Assembly (NCBI GenBank): GCA_964420365.1 | Contig: CAYQTA010000048.1 | Coordinates: 1-64,000 of the forward strand | Length of the DNA stretch: 64,000 nucleotides | Direction of reading: 5' to 3' | DNA from: JAMOQA01 sp964420365 | GTDB taxonomy: Bacteria; Acidobacteriota; Polarisedimenticolia; J045 | Shown: one piece after another, positions 35,288-44,769 of the stretch | Position numbering within the stretch: the stretch's first letter is position 1 | Layout of the letters: each line of letters begins with the position of its first letter | The notes under the pieces: generated by a model | Database searches by the model: none | Told to the model about the DNA's origin: nothing | Seen by the model: the letters and a program-made list of their open reading frames with translations, nothing else | Translations under genes and position numbers: made by a program

Positions 35288-37005
35288 GCGCCCGGGCCAG
35301 GGAACGGGTCGTCCTCGGGGCCCTCGTGCTCGCGGGCCTGGTCCTGGCGGCACGGCTGGGGCAGCTCCAGGTGCGAGAGCACGAAACCTGGCTGGCCCGT
35401 GCCCGTTCCCTCGCGGAGGAACGGGTGGAAATCCCGGGCCCGCGGGGGACCATCGTCGACCGGAGGGGACGGGTCCTCGCGGTCAGCGTCCCCGACCGGG
35501 TGCTCGACGTCGAGCCCGCCAGGATCTCCCGGGAAGGACTCGCCGCCCTCGAGCGGGCTGCCGGCTGCCGTCCGGGACACCTGGTGCGCCACGCGCGGGC
35601 CGCCTGGCGTCTCGCCACCCGGCACTGTGACGGCCGCTGCGTGGAGCGCGTGGAACGGCTCGTCGAGCGGGGCCTCGTGCCCCGGGACGCGATCCACTGG
35701 GCACGCGGCTTCGCCCGCCGGTATCCCCACGGCGCCCTCGCGGCCCACGTTCTCGGTTTCGTCACGCTGGACGGTCGGAACGCCGAAGGGGTCGAGCAGC
35801 GCTACGGGGACTTCCTCCGTTCCCGCGGGACCACCCTGCGACGCCTGCGGGTCTGCCGCCACCAGTCCATCCTGGAGGAGCGGGAGGGCAGCACCCGGCC
35901 TCCCTCGGCCCTGATGCTGACGCTGGACCTCCGGGTCCAGGAGGTCCTCGAGAGCGCGCTGGACGAGGCGATCCGGCGACACGGAGCCCGGGGTGCCCGG
36001 GGGATCGTTCTCGATCCCCGCACGGGCGACGTCCTCGCCCTCGCGGCGCGGCCCGCCTTCGACCCGAATCGCTTCTGGAAGTTCCCGGCGAGGGCCCACC
36101 GGAACGCCGTCATCGAGCATCCCTACGAGCCCGGTTCCGTGATGAAACCGATGACGGCGAGCGTGCTCCTCGCGGCGGGGGCGGTCCGGGCCGCCGACAC
36201 CGTCGACTGCGAGGGGGGACGCTGGCGCGTCGGCCGGCGCTTCCTGCACGACCATCACCCGTGGGGGCGCCTGAACCTCCGCCAGGTGATCGAGGTCTCG
36301 AGCAACATCGGGATCGCGAAGTTCGCGCGGCGCGTGGACCCGGCCACCCTCTGGAAGGGGCTCCGCCGCCTCGGGTTCGGGCAGCGGACCGGGATCGACC
36401 TGCCTGCCGAGAACCCCGGCAACCTCGCCCCGCCCTCCGCCTGGCGGGGAACGGACCGGGACGCCGTGGCCTTCGGACACCGGCTGACGGCGACCACCCT
36501 CCAGGTCGCCCGGGCGTACGCGGCGATCGCCAACGGTGGCCTTCTCGTGACCCCGCGCGTGGCGAGGGCCCTGGGCGACCCGGACGGAGGCTGGCACCCG
36601 CGGGCCATCGCCCCGCCCCGGCGGGTCCTCGACCCGGTCGTCGCCCGGCGTCTCGCTCGCTGGCTCACCGGGCCGGTCGAGGGAGAGCACGGGACGGCCC
36701 CCCGGGCGGCCCTCGCCGGGTGGCGGGTGGCCGGCAAGACCGGCACGGCCGAAAAGCTGGTCGCCGGCCGATACGACCACGGGAAGAACATCGTCACGTT
36801 CGCGGGATTCGCCCCCCTGGATCGCCCCCGGGTCGTCGTCGTGATCACGGTCGACGAACCGACGCGGAACGGCCGCACGGCGGGCGCGGTGGCGGCCCCG
36901 GTCTTCGCCCGGGTCACCGGCGAGGTCCTCCGCCTGCTTCGCATCCCCGCGGACCCGGGCCGGCTGGTGGCGACCGGCGAGCGTGCGCCGGGAGGACGGG
37001 GATGA
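35284..37005 (+). CDS. ftsI: septal peptidoglycan transpeptidase FtsI (PBP3)
   Basis: A 573-residue class B penicillin-binding protein that cross-links septal peptidoglycan. Membrane helix at residues 10-28 (VLGALVLAGLVLAARLGQL), dimerisation domain containing the usual GPRGTIVDRRGRVLA, and a transpeptidase domain. Active-site motifs: SVMK with S285 and K288, SSN in EVSSNIGIAKF, and KTG in VAGKTGTAEK. There is no C-terminal PASTA domain. The pedestal region has four extra cysteines (residues about 98-185). Starts and stops overlap ftsL and murE by 4 bp. Partner of the FtsW glycosyltransferase in the same cluster. Confidence 0.95.
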   Translation: MSARARERVVLGALVLAGLVLAARLGQLQVREHETWLARARSLAEERVEIPGPRGTIVDRRGRVLAVSVPDRVLDVEPARISREGLAALERAAGCRPGHLVRHARAAWRLATRHCDGRCVERVERLVERGLVPRDAIHWARGFARRYPHGALAAHVLGFVTLDGRNAEGVEQRYGDFLRSRGTTLRRLRVCRHQSILEEREGSTRPPSALMLTLDLRVQEVLESALDEAIRRHGARGARGIVLDPRTGDVLALAARPAFDPNRFWKFPARAHRNAVIEHPYEPGSVMKPMTASVLLAAGAVRAADTVDCEGGRWRVGRRFLHDHHPWGRLNLRQVIEVSSNIGIAKFARRVDPATLWKGLRRLGFGQRTGIDLPAENPGNLAPPSAWRGTDRDAVAFGHRLTATTLQVARAYAAIANGGLLVTPRVARALGDPDGGWHPRAIAPPRRVLDPVVARRLARWLTGPVEGEHGTAPRAALAGWRVAGKTGTAEKLVAGRYDHGKNIVTFAGFAPLDRPRVVVVITVDEPTRNGRTAGAVAAPVFARVTGEVLRLLRIPADPGRLVATGERAPGGRG

Positions 37006-38486
37006 TCCGCATCGACCGGCTCGTCCGCGGGCTTCCCGGGGTCGTCCTGCGGGGCCCCGGCGACGTGGCGATCGAGGACGCGGTCCTCGACTCCCGCCGG
37101 GTTCGTCCGGGGACGCTCTTCGCCGCCCTGCCGGGCGAGCGAACGGACGGCCGGCGCTTCGTCGGGGAGGCCCTCGGCCGCGGAGCGGTCGCCGTCCTGT
37201 CTGCGCCGCCGGGACCGGGGGTCCCCGACGGGGTGGCCGTGGTGGAGGCGGAAGACGCCCGCCCGGCCCTTGCCCTGCTCTGCCGCCGCCTGCACGGGGC
37301 GCCGGACGAGGCGCTCGACCTGGTCGGCATCACCGGCACCGACGGGAAGACGACCACCGCCCACCTGCTCGCGGCGGCGCTCCGGGAGGCGGGCCGGCCC
37401 GCGGCCAGCCTCGGAACGCTCGGATTCGGCGCCCCGGGACTCGGGGAGGACACGGCCCTGACGACCCCGGAGGCTCCCGACCTGTGGCGTCTCCTGGCGC
37501 GCGCCCGGGATGCCGGCCTCGGCGCGGTGGCGATGGAGGTCTCGTCGATCGCCCTCGAGCGGCACCGGGTGCACGGGGCCCGCTTCCGGGTGGCGGTGCT
37601 GACCACCCTCGGGCGGGACCACCTCGACCTGCATCCCTCCGTCGAGGCCTACCACGCGGCCAAGCGCCGCCTCTTCGAGTCGCTCGGTCGCGGGTCGGCG
37701 GCGGTCCTTCCCGCCGGCGCCCCCGGGGTCGAGGCGTTCGTCGCGGCGGCGGAAAACGCCCGGATCCTGCGATACGCAGGCGGCGACGACGCCCGGGGGG
37801 CGGACGTGCTCGCCCGGATCGTTCCGCTGCCGGGCGGCGGGCGCGAGGCGGCCATCGAGATCGCCGGGAAGACGTTCCGCTCCCCCACCCGGCTCGCGGC
37901 CCCCTGGGACGCCGCGAACCTGGCCGCGGCGGTCGCCGCGGCGATCGCCCTGGGCGCCGACCCGGCGACGGCGGTTCGCGGCGCGGCGGCGGCCGACCAG
38001 GTCCCGGGACGGTGGGAGCGGATCGAGGCCGGGCAGCCGTTCCCGGTGATCGTGGACTACGCGCACACGCCGGACGCCCTCGCTCGGGCCCTCGCCGCCC
38101 TCCGCCGGGAAACGCGCGGAGGACGGGCCATCGTCGTCTTCGGCTGCGGTGGCGACCGGGACGCGGGGAAACGCCGGCCGATGGGCCGGATCGCCGGGAA
38201 GCTGGCCGACGTGGTGATCGTCACCGACGACAACCCCCGCACCGAGGACCCCGAGGAGATCGCGCGGGAGATCCTGGCCGGGGCCCGGGAAGGCGGGGCG
38301 CAGGTGCTCCGGGTCGCCGACCGGGAGGAGGCGATCGCGCGGGCGCTCCGGGAAGCCGCGGCCGGCGACGCGGTCCTGGTCGCCGGCAAGGGACACGAGG
38401 CGTACCAGGAAGCCGGGGGACGCCGTCTCCCCTTCGACGACCGCGAGGTCGTGCGCACGCTCCTCGCGGGGAGGGTCTCCCGGTGA
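37002..38486 (+). CDS. murE: UDP-MurNAc-L-Ala-D-Glu:meso-diaminopimelate ligase MurE
   Basis: A 494-residue Mur ligase adding the third amino acid of the peptidoglycan stem. ATP site GITGTDGKTTTAH, substrate region TTPEAPDL, carbamylated-lysine segment HPSVEAYHAAKRRLF, and DYAHTPDAL. The DNPR motif (TDDNPRTEDP) is the established marker for meso-diaminopimelate specificity, so the wall is probably of the DAP type. Cytoplasmic; overlaps ftsI and murF by 4 bp. Length normal (E. coli 495). Confidence 0.96.
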   Translation: MIRIDRLVRGLPGVVLRGPGDVAIEDAVLDSRRVRPGTLFAALPGERTDGRRFVGEALGRGAVAVLSAPPGPGVPDGVAVVEAEDARPALALLCRRLHGAPDEALDLVGITGTDGKTTTAHLLAAALREAGRPAASLGTLGFGAPGLGEDTALTTPEAPDLWRLLARARDAGLGAVAMEVSSIALERHRVHGARFRVAVLTTLGRDHLDLHPSVEAYHAAKRRLFESLGRGSAAVLPAGAPGVEAFVAAAENARILRYAGGDDARGADVLARIVPLPGGGREAAIEIAGKTFRSPTRLAAPWDAANLAAAVAAAIALGADPATAVRGAAAADQVPGRWERIEAGQPFPVIVDYAHTPDALARALAALRRETRGGRAIVVFGCGGDRDAGKRRPMGRIAGKLADVVIVTDDNPRTEDPEEIAREILAGAREGGAQVLRVADREEAIARALREAAAGDAVLVAGKGHEAYQEAGGRRLPFDDREVVRTLLAGRVSR

Positions 38487-39880
38487 TCCCCCGGCGCGCG
38501 GACGAGCTCGCGGCGGCGGTCGGGGGGCGCCTCGTCGCCGGGAATCCCGCCGCCCGGGTCACGGGCGCCTCCTTCGACAGCCGGCTCCTCCGGCCCGGGG
38601 AAGCGTTCTTCGCCATCGTCGCCCGGAACGACGGGCACGCCTTCGCGGCGGAGGCGGCCCGGAAGGGGGCCCCCGCGGTGGTCGCGTCCCGCCCCGTCGA
38701 CCTGCCCGCCGGGACCGCCCTCGTCCTCGTCGACGACACGCTGGCCGCCCTCGGGCGCCTCGCCGCCGACGAGCGGCGACGGCGGGCCGGGATGAAGGTC
38801 GTCGCGGTCACCGGGAGCGCCGGAAAGACGACGACGACCGCCCTGGTGCGGGCGGCCCTCGGGGCCCGCTGGCGCGCCGGGAGCACCCGCGGGAACTGGA
38901 ACAACCGGCTCGGCCTGCCCCTCTCGATCCTCGACCTCGGGGAGGACGTCGAGGCGGCGGCCCTGGAGCTCGGGATGAACCGCCCGGGGGAGATCCGCGA
39001 TCTCGCGGCGATCGCCGACCCGGACGTCGGGGTGATCACGCTGGCCGCCCGGGCCCACCTCGGATTCTTCCCCGACGTCCGGGCGATCGCCCGGGCGAAG
39101 GCGGAGCTGTGGGAGGCGATGGCCGCCAGCAGCGGCGCCGGCCGCTCCCGGACGGCCGTGGTGCCCGACGACGATCCGTACCTCCTCGAGCTCGCCCGGC
39201 ACGCGGGTCTCCCGGTGCTGCGCTTCGGCCTCGGCCCCGGCGCGGACGTCCGGGCGGAGGCGATCGAGCCGTCCCCGGCGGGGGGAATCGCGTTCCGGGT
39301 GGCCGGGGTGCGGGTCGAGCTCGCCCTGTGGGGCCGGCACGCGGTGCGGAACGCCCTCGCGGCGCTCGCCGCCGCCAGGGCCCTCGGGATCCCGCTCGAG
39401 GAGGCCGCCCCCCGCCTCGCCACGGTGGAGCCCCTCCCCGGGCGGGGCCGCGTCCATCGCCTCGCCGATGGCACGACCGTGATCGACGAGACCTACAACG
39501 CGAACCCCGACGCGGTGCGGGTCGTGCTCGCGGCCCTGGCGGAGTTTCCCGCACCCGGGCGCCGGGTGGCCGTGCTCGGGGACATGCTGGAGCTGGGCGA
39601 AGCGGCGCCCGCGCTGCACCGGGAGGTCGGCGAGGCCGCCGCGGCGGCCGGCTTCGACCCGGTCTGGGCCGTCGGGACGCTCGCGGAGGAGGTGGCCCGG
39701 GGAGCGGCGTCCCGCGGGGCGTCGACCCGTACCTGGCCCGCCGCCGACGACGCCGCCGGGGATCTCCCGCGCCTCGTCCGGCCCGGGGATCTCGTCCTGC
39801 TCAAGGGGTCGCGGGGGGTCCGCCTGGAACGGGCCCTCGAGGCGCTCCTCGCGGCCCGCGGCGTGGAGGAACGGAGATGA
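38483..39880 (+). CDS. murF: UDP-MurNAc-tripeptide:D-Ala-D-Ala ligase MurF
   Basis: A 465-residue Mur ligase adding D-Ala-D-Ala to complete the pentapeptide precursor. ATP site VAVTGSAGKTTTTAL, then TRGNWNNRLGLPLSIL and the MurF-typical ELGMNRPGEI, with DETYNANPDAV in the C-terminal domain and GDMLELGEAA. GTG at 38483 overlaps the murE stop. The next gene, murD, overlaps its stop (ATGA at 39877-39880), so there is no room for mraY, which usually lies between the two. No ddl gene is in the window either. Confidence 0.95.
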   Translation: MIPRRADELAAAVGGRLVAGNPAARVTGASFDSRLLRPGEAFFAIVARNDGHAFAAEAARKGAPAVVASRPVDLPAGTALVLVDDTLAALGRLAADERRRRAGMKVVAVTGSAGKTTTTALVRAALGARWRAGSTRGNWNNRLGLPLSILDLGEDVEAAALELGMNRPGEIRDLAAIADPDVGVITLAARAHLGFFPDVRAIARAKAELWEAMAASSGAGRSRTAVVPDDDPYLLELARHAGLPVLRFGLGPGADVRAEAIEPSPAGGIAFRVAGVRVELALWGRHAVRNALAALAAARALGIPLEEAAPRLATVEPLPGRGRVHRLADGTTVIDETYNANPDAVRVVLAALAEFPAPGRRVAVLGDMLELGEAAPALHREVGEAAAAAGFDPVWAVGTLAEEVARGAASRGASTRTWPAADDAAGDLPRLVRPGDLVLLKGSRGVRLERALEALLAARGVEERR

Positions 39881-41304
39881 GCCGGCCGGTCCCGGTGGAC
39901 CCGGCCGCGCTCCGGGCCCTGGTCGCCGAGCCGCGGGGTCGGCGCTTCCTCGTCGTCGGTCTCGGCCGGTCCGGGACGGCGGCGGCGCGGTACCTGCTGG
40001 CGCGGGGTGCGCTGGTGACCGCGACGGACCGTCGCCCGGCGGACGAGCTCGGGGCCGGGGTCCGGGCTCTCGGCGAGGCGGGTGTCACCCTCCACCTGGG
40101 TGGTCACCCGGACGAGGCGTTCCGGGAAGTGGACGCGATCGTCCTTTCCCCGGGGGTCGACCCGTCCCTCGCCCCGATCGACGAGGCGGCCCGGCGCGGG
40201 GTACCCGTCGTCTCCGAGATCGACCTGGTGGCCGATCGCCTGGGCGCGAGGGTCCTGGCCGTCACCGGCACGAACGGCAAGAGCACGACGACCGCCCTCC
40301 TGGCGTCGATGCTCGCCGCCGGCGGGTTCGACGCGGTCCCCTGCGGCAACTACGGAACCCCCCTCGTCGAGGCGGCGGAGGGAGACCATGCCGGGCGGCG
40401 GTACGCCCTCGAGGTCTCGAGCTTCCAGTTGGAAACGACCCGCCTGCTCCGGTCGGGCGCCGCGATCCTGCTCGGGATCCGGCCGGATCACCTCGATCGC
40501 CACGGTTCCCTCGCCGCCTACCGGGCGGCCAAGGAACGGGTTCTCCTGCTGCGGGATCCCGGGGCGCCGGGAATCTGCTGCGTGGACGATCCCCTCGTGG
40601 CCGAGGCGGCGCGGGCCGCCCTGCCGCCGGTCCTCGCCGTCACCCTGGAGGGTCGGCCGGAGGCGGGGGGCTGTCTCGAGGGGGACACGCTGGTCCTGCG
40701 GTTCCCCGGCCGCCCGGCGGTGCCGCTTCTCCGGGTCGACGAGATCCCCCTGCCGGGGCGCCACAACCGCTGGAACGTCCTCGCGGCGGCCCTGGCCGCC
40801 ACCGCGGCCGGCGCCGGCACCCGGGAGGTCGCCGAGGCGGTGCGCCGCTTCCGGACCCTTCCCCACCGGCTCGAGGAGGTCGCCCAGGTGCGGGGCGTGC
40901 TGTTCGTCGACGACTCCAAGGCGACGAACGTCGACGCCGCCCTCCGGGCGATCGAGACGTATCCCGGGCGACGGCTCCACGTGCTGCTCGGCGGGCGGGA
41001 CAAGGACGGCGACTTCCGCCCCCTGGCAGCCGCCCTCTCCGCCGCGGGCGCCCGGGCGCTCGCGTACGGGGAAGCCGGGCCCCGGATCGCGGAGGTCCTC
41101 GAGAAGGAGGGGTTCCGCGAGGTCGAGCGTTGCGGGGACCTGGCCACGGCGACCCGGCGCGCCTTCGCGGAGGCGGCACCCGGCGACGTGATCCTGCTCG
41201 CCCCGGCCTGTGCCTCCTTCGACGCCTTCCGTTCCTACGCCCACCGCGGTGACGCGTTCGCCGCCCTGGCCCGGGAGATCGCCCGGGAGGAGGAGGGTCG
41301 ATGA
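39877..41304 (+). CDS. murD: UDP-MurNAc-L-Ala:D-glutamate ligase MurD
   Basis: A 475-residue Mur ligase adding D-glutamate, the second stem residue. N-terminal Rossmann-like domain FLVVGLGRSGTAAARYLL, ATP site AVTGTNGKSTTTALL, GNYGTPL, the catalytic/metal stretch ALEVSSFQLE, RPDHLDRHGSLAAYRAAKER, NRWNVLAAA, and DDSKATNVDA in the C-terminal domain. All usual motifs are intact. Length is slightly above E. coli MurD (438). It overlaps murF and ftsW by 4 bp. An AACASFDAFRSY-type C-terminus (here PACASFDAFRSY) confirms MurD rather than another Mur ligase. Confidence 0.96.
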   Translation: MSRPVPVDPAALRALVAEPRGRRFLVVGLGRSGTAAARYLLARGALVTATDRRPADELGAGVRALGEAGVTLHLGGHPDEAFREVDAIVLSPGVDPSLAPIDEAARRGVPVVSEIDLVADRLGARVLAVTGTNGKSTTTALLASMLAAGGFDAVPCGNYGTPLVEAAEGDHAGRRYALEVSSFQLETTRLLRSGAAILLGIRPDHLDRHGSLAAYRAAKERVLLLRDPGAPGICCVDDPLVAEAARAALPPVLAVTLEGRPEAGGCLEGDTLVLRFPGRPAVPLLRVDEIPLPGRHNRWNVLAAALAATAAGAGTREVAEAVRRFRTLPHRLEEVAQVRGVLFVDDSKATNVDAALRAIETYPGRRLHVLLGGRDKDGDFRPLAAALSAAGARALAYGEAGPRIAEVLEKEGFREVERCGDLATATRRAFAEAAPGDVILLAPACASFDAFRSYAHRGDAFAALAREIAREEEGR

Positions 41305-42464
41305 GCCGCCGGCACCGGGGCCCCGACCGTCTCTTCGCGGCGACGGTCCTCCTCCTTGCCCTCGGCGGGGTGATCGTCTCCGGCTCGGCGCGGGCCTTCC
41401 AGGACGCCGCCACCCACCCGCTGCCGGTCGGTCTCGTGACGTCCCTCGTCCACCTGGCGCTGGGAATCACCCTGCTGCTCGCGGTGATGGTGCCGGACTA
41501 CCACCTGCTCGCCCGGCCCCGCGTGGCCTGGGCGCTGTTCGCCGGGACGGTGGGCCTGCTCCTCCTGCCCTTCTTCTTCTCGCCCGTGGCGAACACCTGG
41601 CGCTGGATCCGGGTCGGGGGGCTCAGCCTCCAGCCCTCGGAGCTGGCCAAGCCGGTGCTGGTGGCGATCCTGGCGGCGGCGCTGGCCCGGGCCGGTGACC
41701 GGGTCCGCACCTGGGAGGGGCTGGTCCGCCCGCTGGTCCTCGGGGGAGTCCTCGCGGGCCTCGTCCTGCTGGGACGGGACCTGGGGACGCCGGTGCTCTA
41801 CGGGCTGGTCACCCTCGGGCTGGTCACCGCCGCCGGGGCCCGCTGGCGCCACCTGGCCGCCCTGCTGGTCGCGGGCGCGATCCTGTTCGCCGGCGCGGCC
41901 TCCCTCGAGAGCTACCGGCTGCAGCGCCTGACGGCCTTCCTCCACTGCATGGACGGGGACGCGGAGCTCTCGCCCGCGATGCGGGACACCTGCTACCAGT
42001 TGCGCCAGTCCCTGGTCGCCCTGGGATCCGGGGGGATCGCGGGCAAGGGACTCGGCCGCTCGACCCAGAAGGCCTTCTTCCTGCCGGAGGCGGAGAACGA
42101 CTTCGTCTTCGCCGTCCTCGGGGAGGAACTGGGGTTCCTCGGCAGCATGGCGGTCATCGGCCTCTTCCTCGGCCTCGCCTGGCGCAGCACGGTGGTCGCC
42201 CGGCGCGCGGTCGACCCCCTCGGACGCTACCTCGCCCTCGGGGCAGGCTGGTTCCTGGCGATCCAGGCGCTGGTCCACGCCGGGGTGACGACGGGGCTCC
42301 TCCCGACGAAGGGGCTCCCGCTCCCGTTCTTCTCCGCCGGTGGCAGCTCGATGCTGGCCTCCTTCGCCCTCGCCGGCATCGTCCTCAACGTCTCCCTGCG
42401 AACCTGGGACTCCGTCGCCCCGGGCGAACCGGCGGAGGGCTTCCTCCCGGGAGGTGCGGCATGA
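41301..42464 (+). CDS. ftsW: septal peptidoglycan glycosyltransferase FtsW (SEDS family)
   Basis: A 387-residue polytopic protein with about 10 transmembrane helices, polymerising lipid II at the septum together with FtsI. Family signatures: NTWRWIRVGGLSLQPSELAK near residue 95, LGRDLGTPV, the catalytic-loop LPEAENDFVFAVLGEELGF containing the conserved Asp, and the C-terminal GLPLPFFSAGGSSML. An extracytoplasmic loop has two Cys (LHCMDGDAELSPAMRDTCY). Overlaps murD and murC by 4 bp. murG, which often follows ftsW, is absent here. Confidence 0.95.
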   Translation: MSRRHRGPDRLFAATVLLLALGGVIVSGSARAFQDAATHPLPVGLVTSLVHLALGITLLLAVMVPDYHLLARPRVAWALFAGTVGLLLLPFFFSPVANTWRWIRVGGLSLQPSELAKPVLVAILAAALARAGDRVRTWEGLVRPLVLGGVLAGLVLLGRDLGTPVLYGLVTLGLVTAAGARWRHLAALLVAGAILFAGAASLESYRLQRLTAFLHCMDGDAELSPAMRDTCYQLRQSLVALGSGGIAGKGLGRSTQKAFFLPEAENDFVFAVLGEELGFLGSMAVIGLFLGLAWRSTVVARRAVDPLGRYLALGAGWFLAIQALVHAGVTTGLLPTKGLPLPFFSAGGSSMLASFALAGIVLNVSLRTWDSVAPGEPAEGFLPGGAA

Positions 42465-43852
42465 GGCTCGGGCGGGTGCGCCAGGTCCACTTCGTCGGCA
42501 TCGGCGGGATCGGCATGTCGGGGATCGCCGAGGTGCTGCTGCAGCTCGGCTACCGGGTCACCGGGTCCGACCTGCGCGCCTCCGCGGTCACCGAGCGCCT
42601 CGCCCGGCTGGGAGCCCGGATCCACGAGGGCCACGACGCGGTCCACGTGGGCGACGCCGACGTGGTCGTCGTCTCGAGCGCGGTGCCCCGGGACAACCCG
42701 GAGGTCGCGGAGGCGCGGCGGCGCAGGATCCCGGTGATCCCGCGGGCGGAGATGCTCGCCGAGCTGATGCGGGTCAAGGCCGGGATCGCGGTGGCCGGCT
42801 CCCACGGCAAGACGTCCACCACGTCGATGCTGGCGACGGTCCTGGCCCGGTGCGGGCTCGATCCGACGGTGATCGTCGGGGGACGCCTCGAGACGATCGG
42901 CAGCAACGCGCGCCTGGGGTCGGGCGACCTGCTGGTCGCCGAGGCGGACGAGAGCGACGGTTCGTTCCTGCGGCTGATCCCCACGATCGCCGTCGTGACC
43001 GGGATCGACCGGGAACACGTGGACCACTACGGGTCGGAGGAAGCGCTGCGCGACGCCTTCGCCGCGTTCTGCGCCCGGGTTCCGTTCCACGGCGCCGTGG
43101 TCGCCTGCCTCGACGACCCGGGCGTCCAGTCGATCCTGCCGCGGATCGACCGGCGGGTGCTGACCTACGGCGTGACCCCCCAGGCCGACTACGAGGCCCG
43201 CGACATCGAGCCGGAAGGGTTCGGCATCCGGTTCACGCTGGCCCGCGGGGGCGAGCCCGTCACGGCGGTCCGTCTGCGCATCCCGGGACGGCACCAGGTC
43301 CAGAACGCCCTCGCCGTCCTCGCCGTCGCCGACGAACTCGGGCTCTCCCTCCGGGTCGCGGCGGCGGCGCTCGAGGAACACCCCGGGGTCGACCGGCGGC
43401 TGCAGCGTCTCGGGGAGGCGCGGGGCGTCCTGGTGCTCGACGACTACGGTCACCACCCGCGGGAGATCGAGCTGACCCTCGCCGCCCTTCGGGAGGCGGT
43501 CGGGGAGCGCCGGCTCGTCGTGCTGTTCCAGCCGCATCGCTACACCCGCCTCGCCGACCTGATGGACGGCTTCGCCGGCGCGTTCCACCGGGCGGACGTG
43601 GTCGTCCTCGCGGACGTGTACCCGGCGGGCGAGGACCCGATCGAGGGGGCGACGGCGGAACGCCTCGCCGGGGAGATCGCCGGCAAGGGGCACCGGGACG
43701 TCACCTGGGCGGGCGACCTCGCGGCCGCCGAGGCCGAGGTACTCCGCCGGCTCGAGCCCGGCGACGTGCTGCTCACCCTGGGTGCCGGAAGCGTCGGGGG
43801 AAGCGGCCGGAGGATCCTGGCGGCCCTGCGGGGAGGGGAGGACGCGCGATGA
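42461..43852 (+). CDS. murC: UDP-MurNAc:L-alanine ligase MurC
   Basis: A 463-residue Mur ligase catalysing the first amino-acid addition. VHFVGIGGIGMSGIAEVL at the N-terminus, ATP site VAGSHGKTSTTSML, EADESDGSFLRL, REHVDHYGS, the HNxxNALA region seen here as HQVQNALAVLAVA, and DDYGHHPREIELTLAAL with VVLFQPHRYTR in the C-terminal domain. Complete and of normal length (E. coli 491). It overlaps ftsW and murB by 4 bp. Confidence 0.96.
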   Translation: MRLGRVRQVHFVGIGGIGMSGIAEVLLQLGYRVTGSDLRASAVTERLARLGARIHEGHDAVHVGDADVVVVSSAVPRDNPEVAEARRRRIPVIPRAEMLAELMRVKAGIAVAGSHGKTSTTSMLATVLARCGLDPTVIVGGRLETIGSNARLGSGDLLVAEADESDGSFLRLIPTIAVVTGIDREHVDHYGSEEALRDAFAAFCARVPFHGAVVACLDDPGVQSILPRIDRRVLTYGVTPQADYEARDIEPEGFGIRFTLARGGEPVTAVRLRIPGRHQVQNALAVLAVADELGLSLRVAAAALEEHPGVDRRLQRLGEARGVLVLDDYGHHPREIELTLAALREAVGERRLVVLFQPHRYTRLADLMDGFAGAFHRADVVVLADVYPAGEDPIEGATAERLAGEIAGKGHRDVTWAGDLAAAEAEVLRRLEPGDVLLTLGAGSVGGSGRRILAALRGGEDAR

Positions 43853-44769
43853 GGGACCCGCGCGTCGACTCCCTCTACCGGGAGATGGCCGGGGACCTCG
43901 GGGTCCCGGCCACGCCCGGGGAACCCCTGGCCCGGTGGACGACGATGGGGGTCGGCGGACCGGCACGGTGGGCGTTCTTTCCGCCGGACCCGGAACGGCT
44001 CCTCGCCGCCTGGCGGGCGCTTCACGAGGGTCCGCTCCCGGTCCGGGTGCTGGCGGGGGGCAGCAACGTGATCGTCGCCGACGAGGGGATCGATGCCGCG
44101 GTCCTCGTGCTCGGGCGCACGGGGGGCGAGATCCGTCGCGAGGAACACGAGCTGGTCGCGGACGCGACCGTTTCCCTCCCCGCCCTCGTGCGTCGGGCCG
44201 CGGACGAGGGGCTCGCCGGGCTGGCGTTCGCGGAGGGCATCCCGGGGAAACTCGGGGGGGCCGTTCGCATGAACGCCGGCACCGGCGCGGGGGAGATCGC
44301 GGAAGTCGTCGCGGAGGTCGAGGTCGCGGACGCGAACGGCGCCGTGCGATGCCACCGGCCCGGCCCCGGGGACTTCGGCTACCGGGAGAGCTTCGTCGCC
44401 CGGGAAGGGCTCCTCGTGCTCCGGGCCAGGGTCGCCCTCCGCCCCGGGGACCCCGCGGCGATCCGCGCGGAGATGGCCGAGCGCCGGGCACGCCGCCGGG
44501 CGAGCCAGCCGGGGGGCCGTTCCGCCGGCTGCATCTTCCGCAACCTGCCGGGCGAGCCGGTGGGAGCCCTGGTCGACCGGCTCGGGCTCAAGGGAACCCG
44601 GATCGGGGACGCGGCCATCTCGACGGAACACGGGAACTTCATCGTCAACCTGGGCCACGCGCGCGCGAAGGACGTCCTCGACCTCGTCGACCTGGTGCGG
44701 GAACGGCTGGCCCGGGAGACCGGCCTCGAACCACGCCTCGAGGTGGAGATCTGGAGGGACCCGCGATGA
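43849..44769 (+). CDS. murB: UDP-N-acetylenolpyruvoylglucosamine reductase MurB
   Basis: A 306-residue FAD flavoprotein that reduces enolpyruvyl-UDP-GlcNAc to UDP-MurNAc with NADPH. FAD-binding features: TTMGVGGPARW, VLAGGSNVIVADEG, FAEGIPGKLGGAVRMNAG. The protonating residue, Ser in E. coli, aligns with Cys here (GRSAGCIFRNLPG), and the catalytic Glu is in the C-terminal LEVEIW. DAAISTEHGNFIVNLGHA matches the compact type II form without the E. coli insertion. Start overlaps murC; stop overlaps ftsQ. Confidence 0.95.
   Translation: MRDPRVDSLYREMAGDLGVPATPGEPLARWTTMGVGGPARWAFFPPDPERLLAAWRALHEGPLPVRVLAGGSNVIVADEGIDAAVLVLGRTGGEIRREEHELVADATVSLPALVRRAADEGLAGLAFAEGIPGKLGGAVRMNAGTGAGEIAEVVAEVEVADANGAVRCHRPGPGDFGYRESFVAREGLLVLRARVALRPGDPAAIRAEMAERRARRRASQPGGRSAGCIFRNLPGEPVGALVDRLGLKGTRIGDAAISTEHGNFIVNLGHARAKDVLDLVDLVRERLARETGLEPRLEVEIWRDPR

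Noticed and set aside
39877..39880. Possible assembly deletion removing mraY between murF and murD
   Set aside because: The ATGA overlap leaves both proteins complete with correct termini. A deletion would be unlikely to create such a perfect junction. It still needs read-level confirmation.
44505..44560. Loss of the catalytic serine in MurB as a sign of an inactive enzyme
   Set aside because: The aligned residue is Cys (SAGCIFRN), which can also donate a proton and, as far as I recall, occurs in other MurB proteins. All other motifs are intact.
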